Assembly (NCBI RefSeq): GCF_902705885.1
Contig: NZ_CACSIP010000007.1
Span: 54,006-118,005, forward strand
DNA from: Mycolicibacterium austroafricanum
Lineage (GTDB): Bacteria > Actinomycetota > Actinomycetes > Mycobacteriales > Mycobacteriaceae
DNA length: 64,000 nt
Direction: 5' to 3'
A program made the position numbers and the translations under genes. Below are positions 25,281 through 32,532 of the stretch, piece after piece. The notes under the pieces are model-generated. The model saw only the letters and a program-made list of their open reading frames with translations, had not been told where the DNA came from and did no database searches. Numbering within the stretch: the first letter of the stretch is position 1; each line of letters starts with the position of its first letter.

Positions 25281-25600
25281 TCGGGACCTCTGTTCTCTAA
25301 CTGGGATGCGGGATCTGTCTCCGCGGTGTTCGGGGCGGCCCGCCGGATCACCACTTCGAGGTCTGCGTCGTCGCCGAAGGCGGCAACCATGCGCTGAAAG
25401 ACATCGCCTACATGGTTGTATTGCGTTGTGTCGTTGCCGAATTCGCCGCAGTTTGTGATGTGGCTGTGGTAGCGGGCCACTCGCGGTGCCCGACCAGACG
25501 GCGCGTCGTAGGCGAAGTGGGTTCGAATCATGATGACGGCGGGCGCAGATCGGTCGCTGAACCGTCGTTGCTCTCGGGGTGGCCGTTCGGAGTCAGCCAT
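25277..25600 (-). CDS. hypothetical protein
   Basis: A 107-residue soluble protein beginning MADSERPPREQRRFSD, with a mixed alpha/beta-looking middle (VIMIRTHFAYDAPSG, ARYHSHITNCGEF) and no signal or membrane segment. I do not recognise it. It starts inside the 3' end of the membrane-protein gene (8-base overlap) and its stop overlaps the EspR-like start by 4 bases, so it is translated as part of the operon. Confidence 0.6.
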   Translation of the reverse strand: MADSERPPREQRRFSDRSAPAVIMIRTHFAYDAPSGRAPRVARYHSHITNCGEFGNDTTQYNHVGDVFQRMVAAFGDDADLEVVIRRAAPNTAETDPASQLENRGPE

Positions 25601-25988
25601 GCGACACCCTCCGCTTACGGCCGACAGTGGCCGATGAGGGTCCCTGCTGGCGATGAAACAGGCGCATAGTCCAGGTGGAATAGGCGAGCACCCATACCCA
25701 GGCGACGATTGCCAAGGTGGCCGGCCACAACCAATGTGGCGTTCCGATGGCGGCAGCGAGCGCCCGGTCATCGATGGGCGGGCTTGCGAGGAGGTAGGGC
25801 ACCAAGACGACCAGCAGTGCCAGCACCGCCCCCGCGACGGAAACCGCAAGAGCGAGAAGCGCGGGCCCCAACACCTCGGTGCCTTGGCGGTAGCGAGCAA
25901 GGATCGCCATCGCCGAAAGTATTGACACGACCAGAATCACGACCGAACACCACGGCCCTACGCCACTGATGAACGCGGCGCCGCTCAC
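25593..25988 (-). CDS. small membrane protein, three helices
   Basis: A 131-residue protein with three predicted membrane helices: 'VVILVVSILSAMAIL', 'ALLALAVSVAGAVLALLVVLVPYLL' and 'LWPATLAIVAWVWVLAYSTW', ending in a basic tail (FHRQQ...GRKRR). The GTG start at 25988 forms a GTGA overlap with the preceding 30-codon frame. No family recognised. Its place in a secreted-protein operon suggests an export or envelope function, without further support. Confidence 0.6.
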   Translation of the reverse strand: MSGAAFISGVGPWCSVVILVVSILSAMAILARYRQGTEVLGPALLALAVSVAGAVLALLVVLVPYLLASPPIDDRALAAAIGTPHWLWPATLAIVAWVWVLAYSTWTMRLFHRQQGPSSATVGRKRRVSHG

Positions 25989-26077
25989 TTCGACGCCTTT
26001 CGATGCCGCGCCCACAGCACCGTGAGGATCGCTGTGCTGGCGGCGACGGCGAGAAAGAAAGTGACCGGCCCGATCAC
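25985..26077 (-). CDS. 30-residue single-helix membrane peptide
   Basis: A 30-codon frame read as VIGPVTFFLAVAASTAILTV then LWARHRKASK: one hydrophobic helix and a basic C-terminal tail, so N-out/C-in topology is likely. It starts at GTG 26077 in a GTGA overlap with the upstream gene's stop and ends in a GTGA overlap with the next gene's start. That double overlap, plus the membrane-peptide pattern, is the evidence that it is real. Confidence 0.5.
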   Translation of the reverse strand: MIGPVTFFLAVAASTAILTVLWARHRKASK

Positions 26078-26271
26078 GAAGTGTCCCCTTGCGCCACAGT
26101 GCTGTCAGGGCGAGTTTCGGGTGCCTGCGCGCCGGTCGGTGAGCGGGGCTCGAAGGAGTCAATGCAGTGGCGGATGTGGGCCGAGGCTGCCTGAGCCCGG
26201 CGACGCGCCTCCCAGCACAGGAAAAGCACGCCCGCGCCACCAACTAGCCAGGCCAGCGCTGTGAGGGTCAC
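26074..26271 (-). CDS. small membrane-anchored protein
   Basis: A 65-residue protein with one N-terminal hydrophobic helix (MTLTALAWLVGGAGVLFLCW) followed by a basic stretch (EARRRAQ) and a polar tail of about 40 residues, so probably anchored with the tail in the cytoplasm. The ATG at 26271 overlaps the stop of the PE-PPE gene (ATGA), and the stop overlaps the next start (GTGA). Function unknown. Confidence 0.6.
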   Translation of the reverse strand: MTLTALAWLVGGAGVLFLCWEARRRAQAASAHIRHCIDSFEPRSPTGAQAPETRPDSTVAQGDTS

Positions 26272-27878
26272 GATTCGGTTCCTGAATCTCTCGTGGTGCG
26301 GGAAGTGTCCGCGCGCGGTGCCGATGTGGAAGTGGCGCGGTCGCTGCCGCTGCCGGGGGATCCGGACCTACTCGACACACTGACCGTCTTCGGGGACCGC
26401 GGCCGCGACACCGCTTCGGAGCTCGCGGCCTGCCTGGAGGTCCGCATGTGCGGGCGCGTGCTGGTGGTGGTCACACGCGCGTCGGCGGGTGTGACCGCGG
26501 TGTCGTCGTGGCCTGTGGGGAAGTCGCTGCCGCGAGTAATGCTCGTCGCGTCTTCCTGCGGGCCGGGTGGGCCCGTGGTGCCTGGCTCGTCGCTGTCGGC
26601 ATCGAGATCATCGGCGGGAGCGGTGGCGGGTTCTGACAGTGGGTCCTGTGTGGCCGGTGCGCTGGAGGAGGAGGTCGGCTCACTGCTGGTTTCGCCGAGT
26701 GTTTCCGTATTCGACTGCGACACTGCGGGATCAGTGTCTGGTACTGGATCAAGACCCGGCTCCTGAGAGTAGGACACCAGCGCGGTCTGCGATCGTGATG
26801 GCGATCCCGGGTCATGGTCTGCACGGCTCGCTGCCGCCTGGTCGCCGGCGTCCCCCACCGCATCGACAGCGGTCGCCGTACCGGGCCGGTGCGCAGCCTC
26901 AATGCGGCGCAAAACCGTTCCCACGCCTTCGGCCACCCTGCTCAAGCCGTTGACGACCACGCGCACCATCGATTGCACCACCCGCGCCAGGACGGGGGCA
27001 CGACCGGGCTCGTAAGCGGAGTCAATGATCGGTTTCAACTTCCGGTGCCAATCATTGAGCAGGCCTTCGTCTACACCGAGCGCCTGCAACGGCCGCAGCA
27101 ACGGCAATAGCCCGGTCGCCCGGATCAGGTAGGTCGTGGTGGTTGCGCCGAGCGAATTCACGGTCGTGGTGATATCGGCCAAGGGAAAGTTGGCGAGATC
27201 CACGGCGTAGCTGTTGGGATTGTGAAAGGTGAGGGTGCCCAGGACCGCGTTGAGGACAGCGAGCACGTTGAGCTGATTAACCGGCCAGTGGCCGAGCCCG
27301 TCGTATTCGTGGTTGAGCACGATCTGATCGAACGGGGATTCGTCTGGCCGGGTGACGAATGAAAGTCCAGGCAGGTTGAAGCCCCAGTTGCGGCCCATCA
27401 CCCCGGTGTCCCCGGACGGGCCTGCCATCCGCACGAACAGCACGTCGCGGGCCTCGCCCGCCGCGAGCAGCGCCTGCTCCAACAGGCTCAGCACAATATC
27501 GCCCTGCGAGACCCCGATCAGCACCAGCCGATCTCCGGGCGGCGCGGCCTCCAACGCCGCTACGAGGTTCGCCAACCCCTCGGCTACCGAGGCGTTCAAC
27601 GCGGTCGCGCCCTGGAACGGAAACAGTGCCGCTGCGTAGCCGATCTGCAATGCCTGCTCACCGAAATAGGTAAAGGCCGCTCCGATGTCGGCCAGATCGA
27701 TCATCTGCTGTGGTGCGGGATTGTTGCGTGTGCCCGAGAGGTAGAACACCGAGTCAGCGGCCTGCGCGGGTGTAGGACTGATGACCACCGTGGGCGCCGC
27801 GATCAGCGCCGCACAGACCGTGGCCCCTGCCCACCGCTTGGCCCAGTGCGTATTTCGGCGGATGTGGGGAGTCGTCAT
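26268..27878 (-). CDS. secreted PE-PPE-domain serine hydrolase with disordered tail
   Basis: A 536-residue exported protein: signal peptide ending at 'PAQAADS' (about residue 41), then a PE-PPE-type alpha/beta-hydrolase domain with 'FYLSGTRNNP' at its start, the nucleophile elbow 'LVLIGVSQGDIVLS' (G-x-S-x-G), 'NHEYDGLGHWPVN' and 'GLLPLLRPLQALG' near its end. PE-PPE domains act as esterases on lipid substrates. From about residue 335 on it is disordered, Ser/Thr/Asp/Pro-rich and finally Arg/Ser-rich. No PE or PPE helical leader is present, so export is probably by Sec rather than by ESX. Confidence 0.8.
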   Translation of the reverse strand: MTTPHIRRNTHWAKRWAGATVCAALIAAPTVVISPTPAQAADSVFYLSGTRNNPAPQQMIDLADIGAAFTYFGEQALQIGYAAALFPFQGATALNASVAEGLANLVAALEAAPPGDRLVLIGVSQGDIVLSLLEQALLAAGEARDVLFVRMAGPSGDTGVMGRNWGFNLPGLSFVTRPDESPFDQIVLNHEYDGLGHWPVNQLNVLAVLNAVLGTLTFHNPNSYAVDLANFPLADITTTVNSLGATTTTYLIRATGLLPLLRPLQALGVDEGLLNDWHRKLKPIIDSAYEPGRAPVLARVVQSMVRVVVNGLSRVAEGVGTVLRRIEAAHRPGTATAVDAVGDAGDQAAASRADHDPGSPSRSQTALVSYSQEPGLDPVPDTDPAVSQSNTETLGETSSEPTSSSSAPATQDPLSEPATAPADDLDADSDEPGTTGPPGPQEDATSITRGSDFPTGHDDTAVTPADARVTTTSTRPHMRTSRQAASSEAVSRPRSPKTVSVSSRSGSPGSGSDRATSTSAPRADTSRTTRDSGTES

Positions 27879-29908
27879 TTGCCGGTTCCGGTCCGGCTGT
27901 TGTCACGTCCCGATCCCCGTGGGGTGGACCGTTGCTCGGCGCGGTCGGCCCGGTCCGTGGAAGCCCGCTGCCGTGATGGCGACGTGGCCGTGCGCGGTCC
28001 GCGCCGCGGCGAACGGTCAGACTGCACGGCACCGTCTTCGCTGCTGGCTTCGTCTGTGCGCTTGCCTGCCTGCGTGGCGTTGTCGACGCCTGACGTGTGC
28101 CCCGTATCGGGCTCAGCCTCGGTCGTGGTGTCGGTGTCGTCAACCGGTTCATCGGTGCTGACCGTTTCGGTCTCGCCTGTCGAGTCGCCGCTGTCTGTCG
28201 CGGTATCGGGTTCGCTCGGTTCAGTCGGGTCGGCGATGGGTTCGGTTTCCGCGACTGGCGCGGTCAGGGATTCCCCGACGTCCACCGGATCGACTGTCGT
28301 CTCCTGTGCGGTGTCCGGGTTCGTCGTGCTGACCAGATCGTGGCCGCCGTCATCATTGGGCACGTTGATGAGCTGGGCGTCTGCATCGTCGGCTAGCACC
28401 GCAGTGGTTTCGCCACCGGGGTCGCCGGCCGTCTCGCCCGTGCCGTCCCGGTCGGCGGCATTCTCTGCCACACCTGTTGTCGTTTCGTCTGTTTCATCGT
28501 CGGTGGGCTCTGAGACGGGCACTGAGGGTTGCGGCAGTGCGCGGATCACCAACCCGAGTGCTGCCTCCATGACCGGCGTCACCGCGATCGCGACCTGAGC
28601 CACGACCGCCGACACCGCGTTAGCCACGGCGGTGAACGCCTGCCGCAGCGGACCTGGCATCAGGTTGTAGATCACGGCGATCGCAGCGTTGGGAATAACG
28701 AGCGCCTGGTTGGCCAGCCCAAAACCGACCGAGGCGAGCTGCAAGTACAGGTCCCGTGCGGCCGTCATGCGCGGTGCGGTGTAGTCGGGCAGTTCACCGA
28801 CACCGCTGGCCGCGATCAGTTCGGCAAGCACCTGCGCGGCGGGCTTGGGCTTACCGTCGGAGGTGAAGAGTCCGAAGTTGTACTCGTGGTTGAGAATCCC
28901 GGTCTGCGCGTCTTGAGAGGTGTACACAAACGCCGGACCCGTATAGGGCAGCTTGGACCACGCGGTGAGGAAGTCGCGCAGCAGCGCGGCCTGCTCGGCC
29001 TGGGTGACACCCCATCCGGGTGTGGTGGCTGTGCCGTACTCGGTGGCCCAGATCTGCTTGTCGCCATCGCCGTTGGCGACCATCAACTCGTAGAGCTTGC
29101 GCACCTGGTCCAGCGGTGTGTTGGCTGTGCCCGCCCCGGCGGAGAATGGCAGTGTGTAGTGATACGGGTGATACGACAGAGCATCGAAATAGCCTGCGGC
29201 GCCCGCGGCGTACATGTCAGCCAGGAATCGCTGCGGGGTCACCGAGATCCCGGCGACATTGGTTGTCGCCCCCAGCGATCCTGCGAGTACCATTGCGTCC
29301 GGGTTGGCGGTCTTGATCGCGGTGTACGCCGCTTTGAGCATCCGGGTATATCCCGCGGGATCGACTGGGGCGTAGAAGATTACGCCGTTCGGTTCGTTCC
29401 ACACCTCGTACGCTGCAATCTGCGACCCGTACCGGGCGGCGACCGCTCCGGCGAACGCGGCGTAGGTGTCCGGATCCGGGGCACCGGCCAGCGGCAGGCC
29501 CGCCCACGTCGGGGTCGCCGTCACGCTGCCGGTCAGAGTGAAACCCAGCTCGCTTGCCGTGGACACCAGGGCGTCCATCTTCGCCCAGTTGTAGGTGCCC
29601 TTGACGGGCTCCATGTACACCCACGGCACCGCGATCCGCAGATCCGTGACGCCCAAGTTGCGCAGCTCGGTCAACCGTGCCGCTAGCTCATCAGGACCGA
29701 GGTCGTACAGATGCGAGTCGGCGACACCGAACACTGGTGCGGCACTGCTGGTTTCCGCCAGCAATGAGATGGCCACCTCGTGGACTGGGCGGGCTCGGTC
29801 AGTGGTGGTAGCGGTTGCCGGCGCGGTGGTCAGCACCGAAGCCAGCGTGACGGCTGCGACTGTGCCTGCGGCGATCTTGGCCCGCAACAGCGGGATCGGA
29901 GTGGTCAT
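27875..29908 (-). CDS. secreted glycoside-hydrolase-like protein with disordered tail
   Basis: A 677-residue exported protein. After a signal peptide (to about residue 34, TTAPATATTT) comes a TIM-barrel glycosidase of the clan that includes GH39 and GH5: 'LRIAVPWVYMEPVKGTYNW', 'YEVWNEPNGVIF' with the acid/base Glu, 'FDALSYHPYHY', and 'QIWATEYGTAT' with the probable nucleophile Glu. Beyond about residue 460 it is low-complexity: first Thr/Asp/Glu-rich, then Arg/Ser-rich to the end. I choose ATG 29908 with GGGGA upstream. It would cleave an envelope or host glycan. It opens the operon, overlapping the PE-PPE gene by ATGA. Confidence 0.8.
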   Translation of the reverse strand: MTTPIPLLRAKIAAGTVAAVTLASVLTTAPATATTTDRARPVHEVAISLLAETSSAAPVFGVADSHLYDLGPDELAARLTELRNLGVTDLRIAVPWVYMEPVKGTYNWAKMDALVSTASELGFTLTGSVTATPTWAGLPLAGAPDPDTYAAFAGAVAARYGSQIAAYEVWNEPNGVIFYAPVDPAGYTRMLKAAYTAIKTANPDAMVLAGSLGATTNVAGISVTPQRFLADMYAAGAAGYFDALSYHPYHYTLPFSAGAGTANTPLDQVRKLYELMVANGDGDKQIWATEYGTATTPGWGVTQAEQAALLRDFLTAWSKLPYTGPAFVYTSQDAQTGILNHEYNFGLFTSDGKPKPAAQVLAELIAASGVGELPDYTAPRMTAARDLYLQLASVGFGLANQALVIPNAAIAVIYNLMPGPLRQAFTAVANAVSAVVAQVAIAVTPVMEAALGLVIRALPQPSVPVSEPTDDETDETTTGVAENAADRDGTGETAGDPGGETTAVLADDADAQLINVPNDDGGHDLVSTTNPDTAQETTVDPVDVGESLTAPVAETEPIADPTEPSEPDTATDSGDSTGETETVSTDEPVDDTDTTTEAEPDTGHTSGVDNATQAGKRTDEASSEDGAVQSDRSPRRGPRTATSPSRQRASTDRADRAEQRSTPRGSGRDNSRTGTGK

Positions 29909-30017
29909 TGTCGGGTCCCCTGCCCAGAAAGTGATTGTTGACGGGGACGGTAGCAGTGTATTCAACATGTTGGCAACGCATCATCGGGCAAGCGCTCACA
30001 TCCGCGCCCGGCGAAAC

Positions 30018-30326
30018 CTAGGCCGGGCTCAGCCCTACGTCGGAGTCATCCACCAGATCAGTCGCCAGCGTGGACAGTTCGCACGAGATCTCGGCGGCAA
30101 TATTGCGCTGCCCAGGCGGCATTCCAGGTAGGCCGCCAATGGCGGATATGACCTGCTCGGAAGCCTTCTGTACCGCTTCGGCCTGGGCGTTGGACACCTC
30201 GGATGCCCCTTCGGCGAAGGCCTCAACCGCGAGTCGGGCCAAGGCGAGTCCCGCCGCCGCGAGGTCGAGGGTGCGGCCGGCTGTTTGGCTGGCTACACCC
30301 TCCTGGTCGGGTAGGTCGACAGACAT
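30018..30326 (-). CDS. hypothetical Ala-rich helical protein
   Basis: A 102-residue acidic protein starting MSVDLPDQEGVASQ, with an Ala-rich helical middle 'LDLAAAGLALARLAVEAFAEGASEV' and no signal or membrane helix. AAGGGGG lies 6 bases before the ATG at 30326. The helical heptads suggest oligomerisation. I do not recognise the family. It lies between the XRE regulator gene and the secreted-protein operon and could be the small partner of either. Confidence 0.55.
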   Translation of the reverse strand: MSVDLPDQEGVASQTAGRTLDLAAAGLALARLAVEAFAEGASEVSNAQAEAVQKASEQVISAIGGLPGMPPGQRNIAAEISCELSTLATDLVDDSDVGLSPA

Positions 30327-30367
30327 GGCCACCCCCTTGCTGGCGTCTGACCAGCGGAGTGTATCAA

Positions 30368-30382
30368 GTGTATTGGTTACAC
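30368..30382. promoter_or_regulatory. inverted repeat before the 102-residue gene
   Basis: GTGTA-TTGGT-TACAC is a perfect 5-base inverted repeat with a 5-base spacer between the XRE gene stop and the following start. It could be an operator for the XRE regulator; no independent support. Confidence 0.35.
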
Positions 30383-30386
30383 GTCG

Positions 30387-31064
30387 CTACGGTTCCGCGG
30401 ACGCGTGTAGTTCGGCCAGTCGTCGCACCACGCCAACGAGGCGGGCCCGCTTGGACTCGTCCGGAAGCTCGCGAACCGCTGACGAGAGGGACTCCATCGA
30501 GACTTCCAACTGTTCACGAACCAGTGCGCTCCTAGCGCGCCGGGATGCCGCGGGCATAGCCGCGACCGCCTCCAAGGCGACTTCGGCGAACCGCACCACA
30601 GATTCGGCGCACAACACCAAGGCTTCTGTCGGGGCAACCTCGCCGTGGCGGCTCACTGCCGCCTCCAGTTCCGCCTCTGACGCCCTGTACATCTTCGCAA
30701 GCTTCGGCACGACCGAACGTGGAGGCTTATAGCGGCCCGTTTCCCAACCCGACACCGCAGCCGGAGCCACTCCAAGAGCTTCCGAGACCGCGTGCTGCGT
30801 ATAGCCGGCCACCATCCGAAACAGCTTCAAGGTCCATGACGGACGTTCGGGGAGATCGAGATAGTCTTCCGGTGTCCCCCCAAGGACCTCAACCATCTTC
30901 ACCAACAACTCCGTGGACGGTGCACTGCGTCCGCTACGAACGGCACCTAATGTCGTCCGATGAACCTCAAGCCGGGACGCCAACTCCTTCCACGTCACAC
31001 CGGTCTGTGCAGCCCGAAGGGTGAACTTGGCCGCTGAGAACACCTCCGCTGTCGAATCGGCCAT
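30387..31064 (-). CDS. XRE-type regulator with two helix-turn-helix units
   Basis: A 225-residue regulator. One helix-turn-helix lies at residues 20-45 ('TWKELASRLEVHRTTLGAVRSG'), a second at about 80-105 ('TQHAVSEALGVAPAAVSGWETG'), and a helical C-terminal part follows (about residues 130-225). Tandem XRE units in one chain suggest binding to an extended operator. I choose ATG 31064 (MADSTAEVF); an upstream extension is possible. It is the only general repressor-like gene near the shared palindromic promoters, so it is a candidate for their regulator. Confidence 0.75.
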   Translation of the reverse strand: MADSTAEVFSAAKFTLRAAQTGVTWKELASRLEVHRTTLGAVRSGRSAPSTELLVKMVEVLGGTPEDYLDLPERPSWTLKLFRMVAGYTQHAVSEALGVAPAAVSGWETGRYKPPRSVVPKLAKMYRASEAELEAAVSRHGEVAPTEALVLCAESVVRFAEVALEAVAAMPAASRRARSALVREQLEVSMESLSSAVRELPDESKRARLVGVVRRLAELHASAEP

Positions 31065-31463
31065 CCCGAAACGGTAGCAAGCGTGACCGCGCGACATCGC
31101 AGCCGAACTCACCGCAGCACATGCGGCGTGAAAGCCAGGAGTCACGGGTCGTCCCTTTCGCGCCGAGTCGACCTTTGTCGACTACCCGTTGGCGTGGACT
31201 CACCCTCTTGCACCCACCCCGCCAGGGGGCGGTCTCGACTACGCATGAGCCTGGCCCGCCTCACCCAACCGCCGACGCGGCTGCGGTCATGCACTCTGGC
31301 GCACCCACCACTTGCCCACAATCCACCGGGGTCCCGGCCTGCGTACCCCTCAGCAGAACTACGCCTGGATAAGAAGAAGGTCACGGACACCGCACCCCTG
31401 CTCACGCCGAGCCCGCCACACCCTTAGATGCACAGAAACCAGCAGTTCAGAGCCATAATCAGG
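31065..31463. other. intergenic region upstream of redoxin gene
   Basis: About 400 bases without a supported gene; short frames on both strands overlap one another and show no domain. It contains the XRE promoter on one side and leads into the redoxin promoter on the other. Confidence 0.4.
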
Positions 31464-31499
31464 TTGACACTGCCTCCCCGCGATGGTAGGCTATGGCCA
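31464..31499 (+). promoter_or_regulatory. consensus promoter with shared palindromic motif
   Basis: TTGACA at 31464-31469 and TAGGCT at 31487-31492 with an exact 17-base spacer form a strong sigma-70-type promoter for the redoxin gene. The -10 is embedded in AGGCTATGGCCA (31488-31499), a one-sided variant of the palindrome TGGCTATAGCCA, so a protein bound there would cover the -10 and the start point. Confidence 0.75.
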
Positions 31500-31521
31500 T
31501 CCACTTAGAAAGGCAGGCGCA

Positions 31522-31788
31522 ATGCCCACCATCACCGTGTACACCAAGCCCAACTGCGTGCAGTGCAACGCGACGTTCAAGGCGCTCGACAAAGCAGGCA
31601 TCACCTACGTGAAGGTCGACATCAGCGCCGATGGCCAGGCGCGCGACTACGTGATGGCCCTGGGCTACCTGCAAGCCCCCGTCGTGATGGCCGGCGACGA
31701 CCACTGGAGCGGCTTCCGGCCCGACCGCATCAAGGCCGTCTGCGATGAAGCGGAATTCGCACCAGATGCAACGGGACTGTGCGCATGA
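31522..31788 (+). CDS. NrdH/glutaredoxin-like redoxin
   Basis: An 88-residue thioredoxin-fold protein with the dithiol active site 'YTKPNCVQCNATFKAL' (C-V-Q-C, as in NrdH redoxins), 'YVKVDISAD' and 'LGYLQAPVVMAGDDHWSGFRPDRI' with the cis-proline and C-terminal substrate loop. NrdH-type proteins reduce class Ib ribonucleotide reductase or other thiol targets. It starts at ATG 31522 behind AGAAAGG and under a strong promoter. A second, distinct redoxin lies at 46213-46476. Such genes are frequent on actinobacterial phages and plasmids. Confidence 0.85.
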   Translation: MPTITVYTKPNCVQCNATFKALDKAGITYVKVDISADGQARDYVMALGYLQAPVVMAGDDHWSGFRPDRIKAVCDEAEFAPDATGLCA

Positions 31789-31859
31789 GCGCCCACGAGC
31801 CGGTGGTTCGCAGCTCCGCGAGTCCCGGCTTCAAGACCATCAGTGAGCAGGCGGCGTAG
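31785..31859 (+). CDS. possible 24-residue peptide
   Basis: The frame MSAHEPVVRSS... starts in an ATGA overlap with the redoxin stop and ends 2 bases before the next gene's GTG, so it fits the operon exactly. There is no domain and nothing beyond position to support it. Confidence 0.3.
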   Translation: MSAHEPVVRSSASPGFKTISEQAA

Positions 31860-31861
31860 GC

Positions 31862-32410
31862 GTGCACTCCACTCTGACATCCGAGCAACGCCACCTCCTG
31901 GCTTTCGTCGGCCGGTCTTCGGGAACCGCGCTCCTTGACGCGTTCCTCGAGGAACGCGCTCTGCGATCCCTGCTGGCCCGTGCAGGTGGCGCGTCCGGTC
32001 CGACCGCGCCCCACGGTGCGCCCGACTGGATGACCAGCTACTGGACCGTCGGATCGAAGTTCGTCAGCCCGCGCCCCGGTGCCGGCCCCACGCGCGCCAC
32101 CGTCACCGCCACCCAGATCCAACGCCGCGGCCAGGCCCTACCGTCTGCACTGCGCGGCGAGATTGCCGACCTGCTCACCGCCACTCGGGCAGAGCAGGAC
32201 CGCACATGGCAGTGGTGCCGGTGCCCCTACGCCTACGAGGCGCGCAACGCCCACAGCGGACCCTGCACGCGCTACCACCCCTCAGATGAAGAACACCGCG
32301 AGCACTACCGCCGCGCCAATGAGATGCGCGACAAGACCCATGCCCTCCTACGTCGAGTTCTCGACCTTGACGCCGGTGCCCAGCTCGACCTGTTCGACCA
32401 GTTGATCTGA
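31862..32410 (+). CDS. hypothetical protein with C-terminal sliding-clamp-like motif
   Basis: A 182-residue protein starting at GTG 31862. The middle has a cysteine cluster 'WQWCRCPYAYEARN' with 'SGPCTRYHP' downstream, possibly a metal site. The last 11 residues, GAQLDLFDQLI, contain QLDLF, which matches the bacterial beta-clamp-binding consensus QL(S/D)LF. No enzyme family is recognised. It sits in the redoxin operon upstream of an orphan DNA methyltransferase, so a role in replication or DNA modification is plausible. Confidence 0.65.
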   Translation: MHSTLTSEQRHLLAFVGRSSGTALLDAFLEERALRSLLARAGGASGPTAPHGAPDWMTSYWTVGSKFVSPRPGAGPTRATVTATQIQRRGQALPSALRGEIADLLTATRAEQDRTWQWCRCPYAYEARNAHSGPCTRYHPSDEEHREHYRRANEMRDKTHALLRRVLDLDAGAQLDLFDQLI

Positions 32411-32469
32411 CCGCCCCGCCATGTGAGACGCCGCCGCCACGGGGCACTCCAAGAACCCACGCATATGGA

Positions 32470-32505
32470 TGGCTATAGCCACCCTTTATGTGGTAGGCTA
32501 TAGCC
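32470..32505 (+). promoter_or_regulatory. promoter with two copies of the palindromic motif
   Basis: The perfect 12-base palindrome TGGCTATAGCCA (32470-32481) and a near copy AGGCTATAGCCA (32496-32507) lie 26 bases apart, centre to centre, upstream of the methyltransferase. TAGGCT (32494-32499) fits the -10; the first copy covers the -35 position, where no consensus -35 exists, so the regulator might act as activator here. Confidence 0.65.
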
Positions 32506-32532
32506 ATCATCCATTGTTGAGAGGACCACCCC

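Noticed and set aside
28529..29686. 385-codon plus-strand frame opposite the glycosidase gene
   Set aside because: No domain; the minus strand carries intact catalytic motifs there.
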